A stretch of 64,000 nucleotides of DNA. It comes from Valencia hispanica. Lineage: Eukaryota > Chordata > Actinopteri > Cyprinodontiformes > Valenciidae. The DNA lies in the NCBI GenBank assembly GCA_963556495.2, contig OY747721.1, positions 28,546,849 to 28,610,848 on the forward strand, given 5' to 3'. Positions 1-13,705 of this stretch are shown piece after piece. Position 1 is the stretch's first letter; the number at the start of each line of letters is the position of its first letter. The notes under the pieces are model-generated. The model ran no database searches. It was not told the origin of the DNA and worked only from the letters and a program-made list of their open reading frames with translations. Made by a program: the position numbers and the translations under genes.

Positions 1-3000
1 CAGCTTCATTCAAAAACAAAACCTCAAAATGCAGGTTGTGCTAAGCAAGATCTTATGGATAAATTTCAGGAAATGAAATGTTAATTTATTTCAGTAATTT
101 AACTCAGAAACTTAATCTCATTTAGATTTATTACAGAGTGATATATTTTAACTATTTATTTAGGGTAATAAATTATTATGGGTATTGGATGATTATGGGT
201 TACACCTAATAAAAACTTCAAATTACGTTTTTCAGAAAATGTTAATGTTTCCTTAAAACAATGAAAAGCATCTTTGTTTGAGAAACATCCTGTCATGAAT
301 CTTTATAATGAGTTTCTCTTTTTGAATTGAAGTACGGAAATAATTTAACATTTTATAGATATTCTAATTTATGAGATATACCTGTATGGAGTACTTTTTG
401 TACTGCAAGTTTGAGTTCTACTTGTGGTTTTAGCTTTGTTTGTTTCAGAGGAAGAGCTTTGGCATCACCCAGTGTTTTTTTTAGGTTTCACAAAACAGTA
501 TTAACCGTACAGGACTACAAATGCATTCCATCATGTTTATATTGTTGTTCCCTTTGAGGACAGTTTGGTTGCACAGTGACAGTACAGATCCTCATTAAAA
601 CAAAATCAAAAAAGTTTTATATTTAGCTTTTTGAGTTTTACATATTTGTCCTATTTCATACAATGATTTCCTTAAATTAGACAAGGGGCTAGTTGATATC
701 TACTTTTCCAGACAGTCAGAATGCAAAGAACTTTGAAGAATGAGAATTGACTTTAAATTGTGAACTCGTAAAGTAATATAAGATGCCCAGGTTATTGTTT
801 CTCCTTTAATATTCTGCAGCTGCAAAACTCTTTGTTTACTTTTCATTTTTGCTTGAACATAACAAATAAAATCATAATGATGCTTTTATTATGTTTACTT
901 TTGCTGCAGCTTGAGATCAGGGTGGGATTTGGCCCATAAACACAGAAATCAGAGAGCCGTTGAGTTTTTTTCCACCCTTGTCTGCCCACATTGTAGCTTT
1001 CATCTCACGCACAAACACACTAGGGAATACCTCCTCTCAGATGGTGTCAAGTTGGACCAAAGTAGCCATTTTGGCTCTGCTCAGGGAATCAATGGTCCAT
1101 TCTGTTTCTGGCCATATTGTGTCTAAGAGCTAATCAGCCACCAAGGCCTCATTACGGAGGAAATATAAGTACACAAACACACGCACGCATACACATGGAA
1201 ATGCTTTCGGAGGAAACAAGGAGGGCCATGAGATAGAAACACCTGAGGACTGAAGCAAAGAAAAGCATCAGCAGGATTGTAGGAGAGGCAGAACAGCCTA
1301 AAATTAAAGCAGCCACACATGGTGTTGCATACAAATGTGTGCAGAGACTCCTAGCAACTGAGTCCGGCTTTTTAACGGGGATCCACAGGGGGACTGGCAA
1401 TGTTCGAACAGTGGTATATCTCTGTTTCTGTAAGCTTACATTCTCAGATGTGGATTTCATTGGAGATATTGAGCACAACAACGTCTATGCTGAGATGCAA
1501 AGCTGCAGGTTTAATGTGATGCAGAGTGAGCTTATCTTCAGGTAGTCCCTATCCCATCCCAGATGTCTTTGTCTCCCTGCTGATTGATGGAGGCTTAGAA
1601 TAAAGGAGCACAATGCATGCAAATGCCCTCTTTAATTCAACAGGTTTGAGTCTGTATCCCCATCACGTGGTGACGGAGAAGCACTGGCAGCCAGCGTTGC
1701 AACCGTTGATTAAATTCTTGCCTGAGGCGTCTGTTTCTGAGGCACAAATCCATCCCTTCACAATCTACACTTATTTTAGGCCATTCTTTTCATAAACCAG
1801 GACCAGGTTTTCCAATATCTCTTCTAGTCAGTGGTGGCCTTCCCAATTTACTGAACCCACTTACTCTTCCTCTCTTTTTTGTTTGTGGTGTTCCCAGAAT
1901 ATTTTCCACATTTCTGTAATCTACTTTAAATTATTTTGACTAAAATCAGTGGTACAAACTGATTCAAAGCAATTCAAATCATTCTTTTTGAAAATGTAAC
2001 TCTGTATTCTTTAAGTTTGTAATATGTTTAATAAGTTAATATTGTGTTAATTTAAGACTTTTTCAAATGTTTTAAATTGTCCAATATTTTCTAAAAAAGC
2101 ACAAATTAAAACCTGTGTCCAGGTTTTACCATTCCACTTGTTGATTTGATTTAAAGTTGAAAATCTTCTATTATTCCTCCATGGTAATTAAAGTGCACCA
2201 CTATCAGTTTAGAGAAATGATGCTACCACTTACAGTGTTCTTATGTTTAAAAACCTAACCTATCTCAGTCTGCCCCTTCAGTCCATGCTGATGTGAAGCT
2301 GGCTTCACTGTGATGACAGTAGGTTTAACTATGGTGATGGTTTCTAAACATCTAAACCAGTTTCTTTTTGTTTTCGTTTAAGTTTGAAAAAAAAAACGTT
2401 TTAAGGTGAAATTCGATTAATTCTAAAAACGGATTGCACCATAGAAACCATGTCCTTATAAAAAAAATGAAAAAAAGACATGAAGGTTGAGCTGTGAGCA
2501 CTGGGCTGTGTGCATTGGACGTCGTTCACATGAGACCTTGTGAGAAAATGGCTCTTAAAACTGAATGTACAAGGTCCAATGATGGAAATCACATGCAGCC
2601 CCCTTCATCAACCCCACACAACTTTAAAAAATCCATTAAAGCTCTTTCAAGGCCATCAGATAGGTTCCTTGTTCACATTGGTTTTCCTACTCTTTCTAAC
2701 ATGAGAATTTAAAATGCATTAATATCTTTCACTTTCAGACTGCTTCAGTTATCATGCATTGATAAAATACACTTTTATTAAGATATTATGTTTGTTATAT
2801 AAATCCCTATATTCATTGCATCCATCCGTCTGAGATCAGAATCTAGGGATCCTGACACCTCTATCCACAGCAACGCTCTGCTGCTTTTCCTGGAGGGCGC
2901 CAAGGCATTCATAGGCCAGAAGGAATACACAGTTTCTGCACTTAGTTCTAGGTTTGCTTTCCCAGTGGGTAAAATGCCCAGAAAACAGTCAAAGACCATG

Positions 3001-3465
3001 AAGGACCTTGCCTGACCATATCATTGATTAAAAATGCAGAGACATTTCTATTTATGTGATGCAGTGCAGCTTATCATTTAAAGCTGCACAATTTATCCAA
3101 TGCAATACCATTATAAAATACTTTTCTCTGTGAATGTGATTAAATGTTACAGATTTAAACTTAAAGCTCCCTTTCTGGCACAAGGAGGAAATACACCCCA
3201 AAACAAGCTCAACAGCTTAGTGAGTAAAGGAGCAATCGGTCAACCCATCAGTATTGTTAACCTTTGTAAAACCTGATTAATAACGTTTTCTGTTTTAGTC
3301 CAATAATTGAAATCATTACAGCTTCCAGTTTCTCGTCAGGTGCTCGTCAGTTACTCGTCAGGTGCAAGTCCGCAATGTAAGGTCTAACAATCCTTGCTCA
3401 TAAAATGTAAGGACCATATTTTGAATGTGTTACATTTTTTTGAATGTATATAGTAAAAGGGGAAT
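1..3465. other. intron sequence, no feature recognised
   Basis: AT-rich sequence with scattered stops in all frames. No exon, RNA gene or recognisable transposon coding remnant was seen. An open + strand stretch at about 2840-3010 was considered and rejected. Confidence 0.6.
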
Positions 3466-3580
3466 ACAGTAGAGCCCCAGTATTCAGGGGTGTTAGAGAC
3501 CACAGTCTTTTACGAATAGCTAAAATCTGCGAATCTTAAAACCTTCTCTAAAAATGCTAAAAAACAAATATACCTTTACA
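3466..3580. mobile_element. possible DNA-transposon end (Tigger/pogo-like terminus)
   Basis: The sequence starting CAGTAGAGCCCCAGTATTC and continuing through TACGAATAGCTAAAATCTGC resembles the terminal sequence of a common fish DNA-transposon family related to Tigger-type ends. No opposite terminus or target duplication was found, and the segment runs directly into the 3' end of the LINE beginning near 3585. The family assignment comes from memory of the terminal motif only. Confidence 0.3.
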
Positions 3581-3584
3581 CCAC

Positions 3585-5935
3585 ACCATACTTTATTTAT
3601 ATAACACTTAAAAAAACAACACATGGTCGACCTAAGTGCTTCACAGCAACACATGAAAGTTAAATGGCAAGCATAAGAACTATACATACAAAAGATAAAT
3701 AATAAAAGTAACAGCAATGCAAATGTCAGTTCCTGTCTAAATTACAAGCCAGTGAATAAAAAAGAGTTTTTAACCTGGACTTAAAAATTGCCACTGAGGA
3801 AGTCTGCCTAACATGTAGTTGAGGAGCATTCCAAAGCTTTGGCGTCGCCTCTTAAAAGGTACGATCCCCTCTAAGTTTTAGCTGTGATTTAGGCTCTGAG
3901 AGCAATAACTGCTCCGTTGACCTGATGGCTCGTAGGGGGACATAAGGCTGGATCAAATCAGACAGATATAGAGGCGCCAGGTCATGTAACGATTTAAAAG
4001 CCAATAAAAAGGACTTTAAAATTTATCCTAGATTCAATGGGAAGCCAATGTAACGAGGCTAAAACTGGAGTGATATGTTTGAACTTGTATCAGTTAAAAA
4101 TCTTGCAGCAGCATTTTGCACCAATTGCAAACGTGAAAGCGGGCCCAGGCCCACCCGAATTAAAAAGGAATTGCGACAATCTAAACATGTGGTTATTAAG
4201 GCATTGAGAACAGGTCACATCTGTTAAGAAAGGACTTAACCTTTGACAGGTGTCTGAGGTGGTAGAACGACGATTTAACCCCCCCATTGATTTGGCCCTT
4301 GAACCCAAGTATGGAGTCAATTTGTACTCCAAGGTTTGTAACAGAGGTCTTCAGACGATGGGTCAGATCAGCAAGGTCAATACATGGGATAACAGCAGAA
4401 CGGTTTGGGCAAAATAAAATTGCCTCAGTTTTATGCTCATTAAAATGTAGGACATTTTGAGCCAACCATGATTTCACATCACTAAGACAATCCAAAAAGA
4501 GTCTGAAAGAGTAACGATCAGAGGAACTCAGAGGTAGGTACAGCTGAAAATAATCAGCATACTAATGAAAAGAGATTTTGTGTTTACGAAAAATTCATCC
4601 CAAGGTCAGGAGGTGTAATGAAAAGAGCAGCGGTCCAAGAATAGATCTCTGTGGTACTCCCCATGGCAAGGGAGTCATGGCGGAAGAAAACAAACCTAAT
4701 TTGACACAAGAAGTCATTTTTGAGAGGAATTATTTTATCCATGAAAGTGCACACAGTGTTGCAGTCTAGAGATCAACACGTCGTGATCCACCGTGTCAAA
4801 GGGAGCAGACAGATCCAGCAACACAAACGATACACAATAACAATGGTCCGTTGCCAATAAAATATCGTTCATCACCTTCAAGAGAGCTGTCTCAGTACTA
4901 TTGAAAGGTCTAAAACTGAACTGTAGGGATTTAAAAGTTTTTAGATCATTAAGATCGTCCATAAGCTGAGTATGAACAGTCTTTTCAATTATCTTACCCA
5001 ACAAAGGAAGATCTGACACTGGTCTGAAGTTGCCATATTTGAAATATACAGGCCTGGTTTCTAAAGCAATGGATACACGGGTGCATGCTTAAGCTCATCT
5101 GATACTGCACCTGACAACAGACTGGTATTTATAAATTCAAAAATATTTGGCCCAACAATAGGAAACACCTCTCTTAAAGAATGACCGGGAACAACATCAT
5201 TTGGAGAGCCACATGACTTAGAAGTTAATACAAGGTTCTCAAGTTCAGATAAAAGTACTGGTTGAAAAGCAGTGAGCAAACCAGGACAGGGAACATGGAT
5301 AGCCAGGTCAACAGAAGACAATGCGGAAGAAGATCTCAGACTGGCAACCGTATTCATAAAGAAGTTAAGAAAATCATTACAAGCGGTTACAAGTGGTCTC
5401 AGAAGGCTGCACCGGAGCATGCTGTTGTGCATTCAACACAGAATTTATGGTGCTATATAAAATACGGGGATCTTGTGAATTATCTGCAATCAGTTTAGAA
5501 AAATAGCTGTTCTTAGCTGTCTTTAACACATTCTGATGGTCTTTCAAGCTTGATTTAAAAGCTTCTAAAAAGACATGTTTCCTGTCCTTTTTCCACCACC
5601 TTTTCCACCTCTTGCATTCTCTTCTGCTGGCTCTAGTAGGATCAGTGAGCCAAGGATCGGCCTACAAACAGCCCAACAAACACAATTAAGAAGAGAGAGT
5701 AATCCATCTGAGGCGTCTACCTAGACATACATTGTTCAAATAATGCAGATAATTGCCTGGTCGTATCTGAATTAAATGCACAGCAATTTCGGACGGATGG
5801 ACCCAATTTAACAACAGGACTAAGAGGAAAGATGTCAAATAAAATGGGCATATGGTCCAAAAATACAGCGTATTAAATCCAGCTGCGGAGGCATTAACAC
5901 TTGGCGCTACTGCAGAAGCTAACATCAACGATCCT
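3585..5935 (-). mobile_element. L2-type LINE, degenerate copy
   Basis: Read on the minus strand, translated blocks give a degenerate LINE ORF2. Part of the endonuclease C-terminus lies near 5690-5930, the endonuclease-RT linker at 5061-5432, and RT at 4735-5019 (LLDLSAPFDTVDHDVLISRL). Further downstream are a GVPQRSILGPLLFSLHLL block at about 4615-4680 and the C-terminal part at 4196-4495. The 3' end near 3585 reads as an L2-style tail (TATATAAATAAAG on the minus strand). The RT active-site motif, normally YADD, reads YADY at about 4545-4560, so the second catalytic aspartate is lost. Several frameshifts also break the frame. This is a dead relic in a grid1 intron, with the esterase ORF1 region missing. 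Confidence 0.8.
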
Positions 5936-5939
5936 CCTT

Positions 5940-8900
5940 ATCTCCAATCTTGGAGAAGTTATATTAACTGAGGTTGAAAGTATTTTCAGTCTGTGTATAT
6001 TTTCTGTGGCGTGCTAACCCTCCCACAGTCATTATTCAGCACCTTTCCTCACAGTGAATGCAAACTAGACGTGGATGAACCTCATATCTGTTGGTCAGGA
6101 TTTCAGTTTAGAGGTTTGGGAAGATCAGCAGATCAACTGCCTCGATGCTGAATCATCTCAGCTATGTCAGACTGAGATGTGTGGTAATGACACTCACCTA
6201 AATCACCTTTTCTGTCTCTCACAACCACACTTCCATGAATAAATTGAGCTTGGTGAATGTCTAAGTGACTCTGACGCTGTGATTGAACTGGAAAGATTCA
6301 GCTTGCAGCTTGTTGAATGTTTTGAATGCAGGAGGATCCACTCTGGCCTTCGCTTGTCCATTTTAATGCCGCATCACTGGACCTATCTTAGCTCCCTGTC
6401 TGTTTTTGTTGTTGGAAGTTGTCTTCAAATCACTTCAGTAATACAAATAGGTTGGACATGGCTTGCTGCTCAGTAAATTTACTTCACGCTGTGCTTCAAG
6501 TCTCCACCATTCACTTATACAAGTAGCAGCCTGTATTCCGTTTTCAATAGATAAGAGTTTGGTTTTATTATTAGCTTGGAGGGATTTCTTGAGACTTTTA
6601 ATGCTTATCTGCTTTTGAAATTCTAAGCATATATTTTAATAACACATATTCAAAGTTTAAAGGTTTCATTCACATTGGGAAAAAATTTCAATCTTTCTTT
6701 CAACTGATCAACACAACATTTTCATGGTCTTGGTAATTTCTCACTCTTCACATCCAATCTGTCAGCATTGTGCTAATCTCTGAGGTAGTGGTTTTAGTGA
6801 ACAGATTTGTTGTTTCCAGGACTGAACTGTCTCGGGCCCAAGCATCTATCCCAACTTGTTACAGGCTGCTGCTCTTTGGCTCTCACCTCGCTCGTCCGAC
6901 ATTCAACCATCTGTCTGCTTCTTGTTGTCAGGCTTGTTCTGCTTTCTATGCTTTTAATCTTATACGGTATATTCACCAAATTAAATCCACAGGGTTCAAT
7001 TAACATCAGCTCGTTGTGCAAAAGAGCAAAAACAACAGATTGTCTTTTTAAGAAGTAATAAAGGAAGTTTATGATATGTTTGACATTTACTCAAAATACA
7101 ATTTTAATTAAAGGGATTTATGACAAACATAGATTTCACTTACATAGATTTTAGATTTGAATATTTATGTAGTAGAACACGCAATGTTTGGTTTTTGGAA
7201 TTGGACCCAAGTTGTAACAGGAAAACTGCAGCCTCATCTTGATGGTAATAATATATTGAAATTGACCTTACAACAGGGATGACAGGAACTGATTTGAACA
7301 ACCAAGCAACTGAGATATGGAAACAGGACAAAACTACCATGGAAGGACTCTGACAAAGAGGTACAGAACTGACTGGCCTTTAACTGCTGTGCTGGAAAGA
7401 TGATTGAGCCTAAGAGCCTGGTCCATTCAGACTGATCAAGTAAACGCAGAACAGCTGGGTAGAATTTTTAACTGAGGAGCTGAGGGATTGTCACTAACAC
7501 AAAAGGAACACATAGTGAGAAAAATATTTAACTAAACCAAAAGTTTAAGGTGAACACTGAAATGAGAATCCAAACACACAAACAACAGAACAAGAGGGAG
7601 CAGCATGTTTATGTCCTACCAAATGGGTGTAAAGTTTGCACAGTCTGCCCTTGCCCTTTCTGAGCTTTATCAGAATTTACTGAGTTCTTATTGTGATGAT
7701 TAGCTACTCAAACAAACCACCCCTTCTCTCTGATAATGAAAAAATAATCTCCAGCAGATTTTAAGGACTGCTCTTACTGCCCATCCTGACAGCAACGACA
7801 AAACTCACATTTTAAATGTTAAGCCAAGGTAAAAAAAAAAATGTCATTCCACTCAGAGAAAAAAAAGTTTTTCTTTTTAAAAGAAATTCCTTATATTTGA
7901 TGTTTTGTTGTTTAGGATATTTGAACCAGAATTTTCAGCTGAGCTAATGACACAAAAGATTCTGTTGGGGAATTTTTTGAGGGCACTTTTTTATTTTCTT
8001 ATTGGAAGAACTGGGTACAAATGAACACAGCTTCTGGACCTGTTGGGCTGTCAATATGAACTCTTGTCCAACTGACCTCTGAAATAACATGTTCATACAT
8101 CACAAAAAAGTAGTTTACAGATTAGTTAGAATTTTCTTAGGTCAAAAATGTCTTTATAACTGTTAAGCACAGTTGCCATTGCCCCAACTGCTGCTACGAT
8201 TGCCTGCCGTATCACTACTCCATCCCCTCTGCGTTTGTTTCAATATGGTAATGCATAAACGTTTCTAACTTTGTATACTTAGAACTCTTAACTCAATTGG
8301 TTTAAGTAATTAGTTCACATTATACTAAACTTACAAAATATTTTATAAACACAACCTTCATTATTTCCCTTTCATTACTCCCTCACACTTCATTGGATGA
8401 TATACCAAACTGCCCTCAGCCTTTACCAACTCTATTATCATGCAACAAGACACCTTTACCTGCTCTTTAAAATGGGACACTTCAGTCCCTCTTCAATCTC
8501 TTTCTCCATCCGATGTCTCCGTCTCGCTCCATTCCTCTTTGGGAGCACTTATAATAGGCTGGGGGGTTGAGTGACAGTGGTGGACAATAAAGCAGCAGAA
8601 TAGATAGGAGAAGAGTCACGACTGGGAGATCCAAACCCCAACTCGTCCTGTCAGCGGGACACGTAATACACAGCAAGGGCAGCTCAGCTGGAATTAAAAG
8701 TGAGGCAATCTCAGCTTTAAATGTGGATAAATTATAATGTGTTCAGCAAAATGTATAATTATCTTCCATATGCCTGTTCATATTGTTGAAACAGAGAACA
8801 TTCAGGGCTTTTAAAATATCTTGTTGTTTGCGGACGTACGTAAAAGGCATTAAGGCACAAAAATAAATAAAAAAATAAAAAAAATGGAAAGAACTGACAG

Positions 8901-9330
8901 CACAGAGGGCAGTTCCCCTAATGATACATCAGGAGACAACACTTAAATGTCAGGAAGGATTAAAGTCAAACACCTACAGGTGACAGCACTGTGATTCCTT
9001 TAGGTATCACACATTATTTTTCACATTGGAATCATAAACTTTTCATAAAATTCAAGTGTATATTCGCTGAACAGAAGAGTAAACATTTTTGGAGCAAAAA
9101 GCACTTTAAAGCACTTTAAAAACAACACAGTTGGCTAAAGTGTTGTACACTGACAGCCACAAAGAAATAATAAAAACTATACACAAACAAAATAGAATTT
9201 TGATCATAAGCTCCTTTTCATGGAAGAATACTGTGTTCACCAAAGCTTCTCAGCTCAGAGATCATCAGGGAGCCGTTGCTCAGTCATAAGTGGTGAAGTC
9301 TGAAATCGCAGTTATATTAACATTATTCTC
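5940..9330. other. intron sequence, no feature recognised
   Basis: About 3.4 kb of AT-rich intron with short homopolymer runs only. No ORF in it resembles a known family. Confidence 0.55.
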
Positions 9331-9336
9331 GCCATG

Positions 9337-9410
9337 GCGCATTCAAAGGACACACCCTGGCAGCAGTATTACCCTGATATGCCGCCACAGTGTGTCTTTT
9401 GAAACACGCT
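9337..9410. repeat. 74-bp quasi-palindromic repeat, copy A
   Basis: This short element folds on itself. The 5' arm contains GGACACACC and the 3' arm GTGTGTCTTTTGAA, around a centre near ATATGCCGCC. A closely similar copy lies at 26747-26819. It abuts the truncated L2 fragment at about 9410. I do not recognise the family. Confidence 0.6.
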
Positions 9411-9945
9411 TAAGAGAATATTGTGATTGACTGTGTCTAAGGCAGCACTAAGATCTAACAAAACCAGAACAGACACAAGTCCACTATCTGAGACCATGAG
9501 GATATCAATAACGACTTTCACCAGTGCTGGTTCAGTTCTATGATGAGCTCTAAAACCGGACTGAAACTCTTCAAACAGGTCAATACTGTTTAGATATTCA
9601 CATACTTGATTAGCAACTATTTTCTTAAAGATTTTACATAATAAAGGAAGATTAAATATGGGTCTATAATTCGTTAAGTCATCTTGATCGAGAGAAGGTT
9701 TCTTAAGAAAGGTGTGGTACTTATCCATTTACTATGGATAGATTAATCATATCAAAAATATTTTTGAAGAATCCCATAAAGTCATCACTACTGAGAGCTG
9801 GGGGAATATTTGGCTCAACAAAACTATGACCCTGTGTAAGTTTTGCTACTGTACTAAAAATAAACCTGGGATTGTTCTTATTCTCCTATATTAATGATGA
9901 AAAATACACTGTTCTAGAATTGAAATATAGAAGACTTGATAATTA
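9411..9945 (-). mobile_element. L2-type LINE fragment, 3' truncated and internally deleted
   Basis: The minus-strand translation at 9411-9728 gives an RT segment ([48 protein letters not shown]). It is closely related to the longer L2 at 49795-54030. The + strand text at 9728-9940 continues to match 51870-52345 of that element but skips about 230 bases corresponding to roughly 51920-52150. The RT catalytic YADD region and everything 3' of it are absent, because the copy stops where the quasi-palindromic repeat begins. Non-functional fragment. Confidence 0.85.
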
Positions 9946-10511
9946 ATTTTGAAGGTTCTACGTATGATTTTTTTCTTTTTTTTGTGTGAAAAGGAACCTA
10001 ATTGAAAATGGTCAGTTTTATGCCTGGAGTCATCTCCTAAATATTACTTACTTTATTTTTTACATTGATAGATCCTAGTCATTTATTTGTTAATTCTTTC
10101 ATTGATGGTATGGAAAGCACCTGTGTTGAATGTGTCTTTTTTCTTGGGTTTGGCTTTAAAATCAGAAATTTTTCATGTGGACATTAATGACCTTCCTCCC
10201 TTTAGAAATAGGGTGAAGAACTCTGTCATAGGGAGAAAGAGCAAAGTAGAGTCGTTGCTCCTTGGAATTGAAAGGAGTCGGTTGAAGAGGTTCAGTATTC
10301 TGATCAGGATTTCTCCTGAATTCCTCACTTGGGAGAATTTCTAGAATATTCCACTGGGAAGAAACTCCATGCAGACCCAGAACATGCTGGGGGAACTGCA
10401 AATCTCTTCTGGCCTGAAATTACCTCGGCTTCCCAGGTTACATTTAGTTTACGACTGAGCTGAATAGCACTAGCAGGTGGGTTCTGTTGTTGTTACAAGA
10501 CGAAGTTACCT

Positions 10512-10794
10512 TTTGGATGCTTGGTTTCTCTCTGGGTACTCCGACTTCCTTCCGCAGTTCAAAAACACAATATGTTAGGTTAATTGGTCTCTGTTAGGTT
10601 AACTGTTCTTAGGTGTTAGTGTGTGCGTGCGTGCATGGTTGTTTGTCATGGGTGTATCTGTGTTTCCCTGTGATGGACTGGTGACCTGTCCAGAGTGTAC
10701 CCCTCCTCTTGCTTAATGACTGCTGGGGATGGGCACTAGCCCCCCAATGACCCTACAAGGATACATGGGATGGATGGATGGATGGACAGACAGT
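10512..10794 (+). repeat. SINE/LINE-type 3' domain with GGAT tail
   Basis: The stretch TCTCTCTGGGTACTCCGAC ... TTAGGTTAATTGG ... GATGGACTGGTGACCTGTCC, followed by a (GGAT)n tail at 10767-10794, is a very common teleost interspersed repeat. Related 5' portions with tRNA-like boxes occur at 39985-40104 (minus) and 62774-63125 (plus). The tRNA-like head is absent here, so this is a 5'-truncated copy. Confidence 0.65.
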
Positions 10795-13681
10795 ATGTGT
10801 TCTTGAAAACTATTTTCAAAACTTCTATTTTTTTTAAAGTTGTGAAATGAAATAAATATAGTTTACAGAGTGAACGCCGACTGCCACCATCAATTAGTTT
10901 AGTTTATTAATCAAGTTTTCTACATAACGTAATGAAGATCGAATAGCTCCAAACCATAACTTTGCCTAGAGCACCAAAAAGGCTACTGCCAGCTCTATCT
11001 GCATGTATGTTTTTTGTTTTCTACAACAAAATAATATTCCAGAGCTAAACAAAGAGTTGAATTGTTTTTCTGTGATATCAGAGTAACAACTAACTTAGTT
11101 CTTAATTTATTTTCTGACCCCATGAAGGCAGATTCCCTGTTCAGCAGCGTCCTCATGGGGCTCATCCCTGTTTCTTCCATTAGCATGGTGTTAAAAGTGT
11201 TCTGTCTCTGGTGTAACATATTTGCCTGCTCCCAGCCCAGCGGCCTGTTAAAACGCTTGTTGTCAGGACTATTAAACCCACAAAGGTAGCGGTGGAGGCA
11301 GTAGGGCAAAATATAAACTGGCTAACTCCCTAACTCTCACACCCCACCCCTACCCCAGACTCCATACCTCCCCTCAGAACTGCTGCTGGCTGGAGAAATG
11401 GAAGAGCTTTTTCCCCAAAACATGTTTGACTTCCTTGCATTTCAGCAATGAGGAGCCATTTTTCAGTATTTACACAAACATGTCTTCCACCTGAATTTTG
11501 AATAGCAACAAGGTTTTGGTCTTAAAAAATGGAAAACCATTCAAGGCTGCCAACTCTTAAGATTTTTCTCAATGTCAACAAGTCCCATGAAGAGACGAAA
11601 GTGATTTATCTGGACTTCCTGACTTCCATAATATTCTGTAGCTCCTGAACATATAAATCATTCAGACCTCCTGAGGCAGGTAGCCCCATTTCCCAACTCC
11701 TGCTAGATCCTGTACAATTAAGAATGGAAGCAAAACATGTTCCCATCCAAACACAAGTCGCTGTCTTTCCGCAGAAGCCTCTCACCGCTCAATATTTAGC
11801 AGTGAAACCCTGATTCTTTCATGCAACTTTGATCCAGTGCATATTCGCCTAACCAATCAATACCTCATCAGTTCCTTGCAAGGTTGAGCCACAGTCGGTG
11901 GAAAAATACAGCTATTCCAACACCATGCATGCCTTGTTGAGTTGTTTCTGCTTCTAAATGTTTATATCCAGCCTGACAGCAGCATTGAGGCATGCAGCTG
12001 CAACTTCTCAATGTAAGTTGCACTAAATGCAAACTTGGAACATGTGTAACTAATAAATTATCCCTGAAGGTTTTCAATTTATAGATGATGTTGAAGTTAT
12101 TTGTTCTGGCAACTAAATGTACAGTAAAAACATAGAAACATTATTTTAATAACTGAATTTCTCTACAGGAGGGAAAGTCAGTGCAGATCGAAATGAGGGA
12201 TTTCAGCAGCAGAGGAGAGTGTTGCACTGGCTGCCTGCTGTTGATCTGAACTGACTTCAGGCAGTTGACGCAATCACTTTTTGATCTGTCCCATCATCTA
12301 TTCCACACACGGACCTGCTCAGAGACCTATCCTGCTAATCTAGCGCACACTGTGGTCATCCAAACTCTGCCGGCCCAATGATCTGAACAGACTGCAGCAT
12401 GACTTTATTATTTACAACTTGTTTGTAAATAATTGATTGAACTATAAATGAAAAAATATCCACTTAAAAAAGTTTATTAAATGTAAAAATGTTTGCACAA
12501 TATTTAGGTATTCAAAAGAATTCATAAATCAAAGGGAATAAGTTATTGAAATGGGTATAGCCACAATAAATGTTGCATTTGCTTGTCTAAGTACTGGTAT
12601 TTATAGTATAACTTTCATATAAAACAGTCTGATTGCTTGATTAAGTTTCTCTTGAATTCTAAAGGCAATTAAAGTTGTTTGTGTGGATGTTGTCTGTTAC
12701 ATAATGGATACATTTCTATAGGATGAGAGGAAAATACGAATGACAATATATAAATTATATTTCAAACTGTCTTTCTTTCTACATGGATGAAATAATTAAC
12801 AATTCTAAATACCAGTTAGTTCAGCCTACATCTAAATTAATGAAATAATAATTTCTTCACCAGAAAAAAAATCTAAGTTCAGAACTAAATTTGCTTGAAC
12901 ATTTTTGAGGTCACATAATGTGGACAAGAGGTGACATCACAATCTGACAGATTTGGAGAACGTTTGCATGGCAGGGTGAACAAATGATACCAAGCCAAGA
13001 TGTGGGATGGTGAACACTGAACTGCAATCAAAAAGTACTTGAACAATGCTTTAGTTTAGGGGTGTTCAGATAGATCTATGTACTGAATGTCATCGCATCA
13101 AACACATTTTAAGTAAGAAAGTGGAACACAGTTTTTAATCAAATAAAAATGTGTCATCTTTAAAACATTTGATCCCTGAAATGACTACATTTTACCGCAA
13201 AGAATTTGACAAAGTCTTCAGGATGTTCATTTTGAATTTAGTAGAGGATGATTCTTTCAAGATTTAATTAGTTAATCGTAATTAATTGGTCAGAGGAATG
13301 TCCATCTGCCCTAAACAGCAAAGCCAAACTCACTGAACAACCTCTGAAGAAAGATGGAGTGGATGCGGATGGAACAAGGTCTTCATGTTCTGCCAGTTCT
13401 GACTGTAAAATAAATAAATAAATAGATTAATCATTTTCTTTCCTTCAACTTTTTAATGTTCTTTACTCTTCACTTTTCACGATTAGATCATTAAATGCAA
13501 AAAAGGCATAGTCTAAGGTTTCTGCAGTAGCATAAAATGGACCAAGCGACCCGGCTTTTAGACAGACAGAGAAGGAACTCTGGATAGAAAATCCTCAACA
13601 TAGATCACAGTAAAATCAGCACTGAATAGCACATCTATCTTAGAGGCCACTATTACAAGTCTCTCTGCTGTTATGTGTGAA

Positions 13682-13705
13682 TGTGTGTGTGTGTGTGTGT
13701 GTGTG
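13682..13705. repeat. (TG)12 microsatellite
   Basis: Twelve uninterrupted TG dinucleotides, preceded by imperfect TGTGA units. Confidence 0.95.

Noticed and set aside
2840..3014. Open + strand stretch reading SIHSNALLLFLEGAKAFIG
   Set aside because: No splice sites in phase, no family recognised, and it does not match grid1. It could be a pseudo-exon, but I have no positive evidence.
12176..12420. Possible LINE C-terminal fragment (GTTGCACTGGCTGCCTGCTG)
   Set aside because: Only one short phrase resembles the L2 LHWLP block, and the following text does not continue it.
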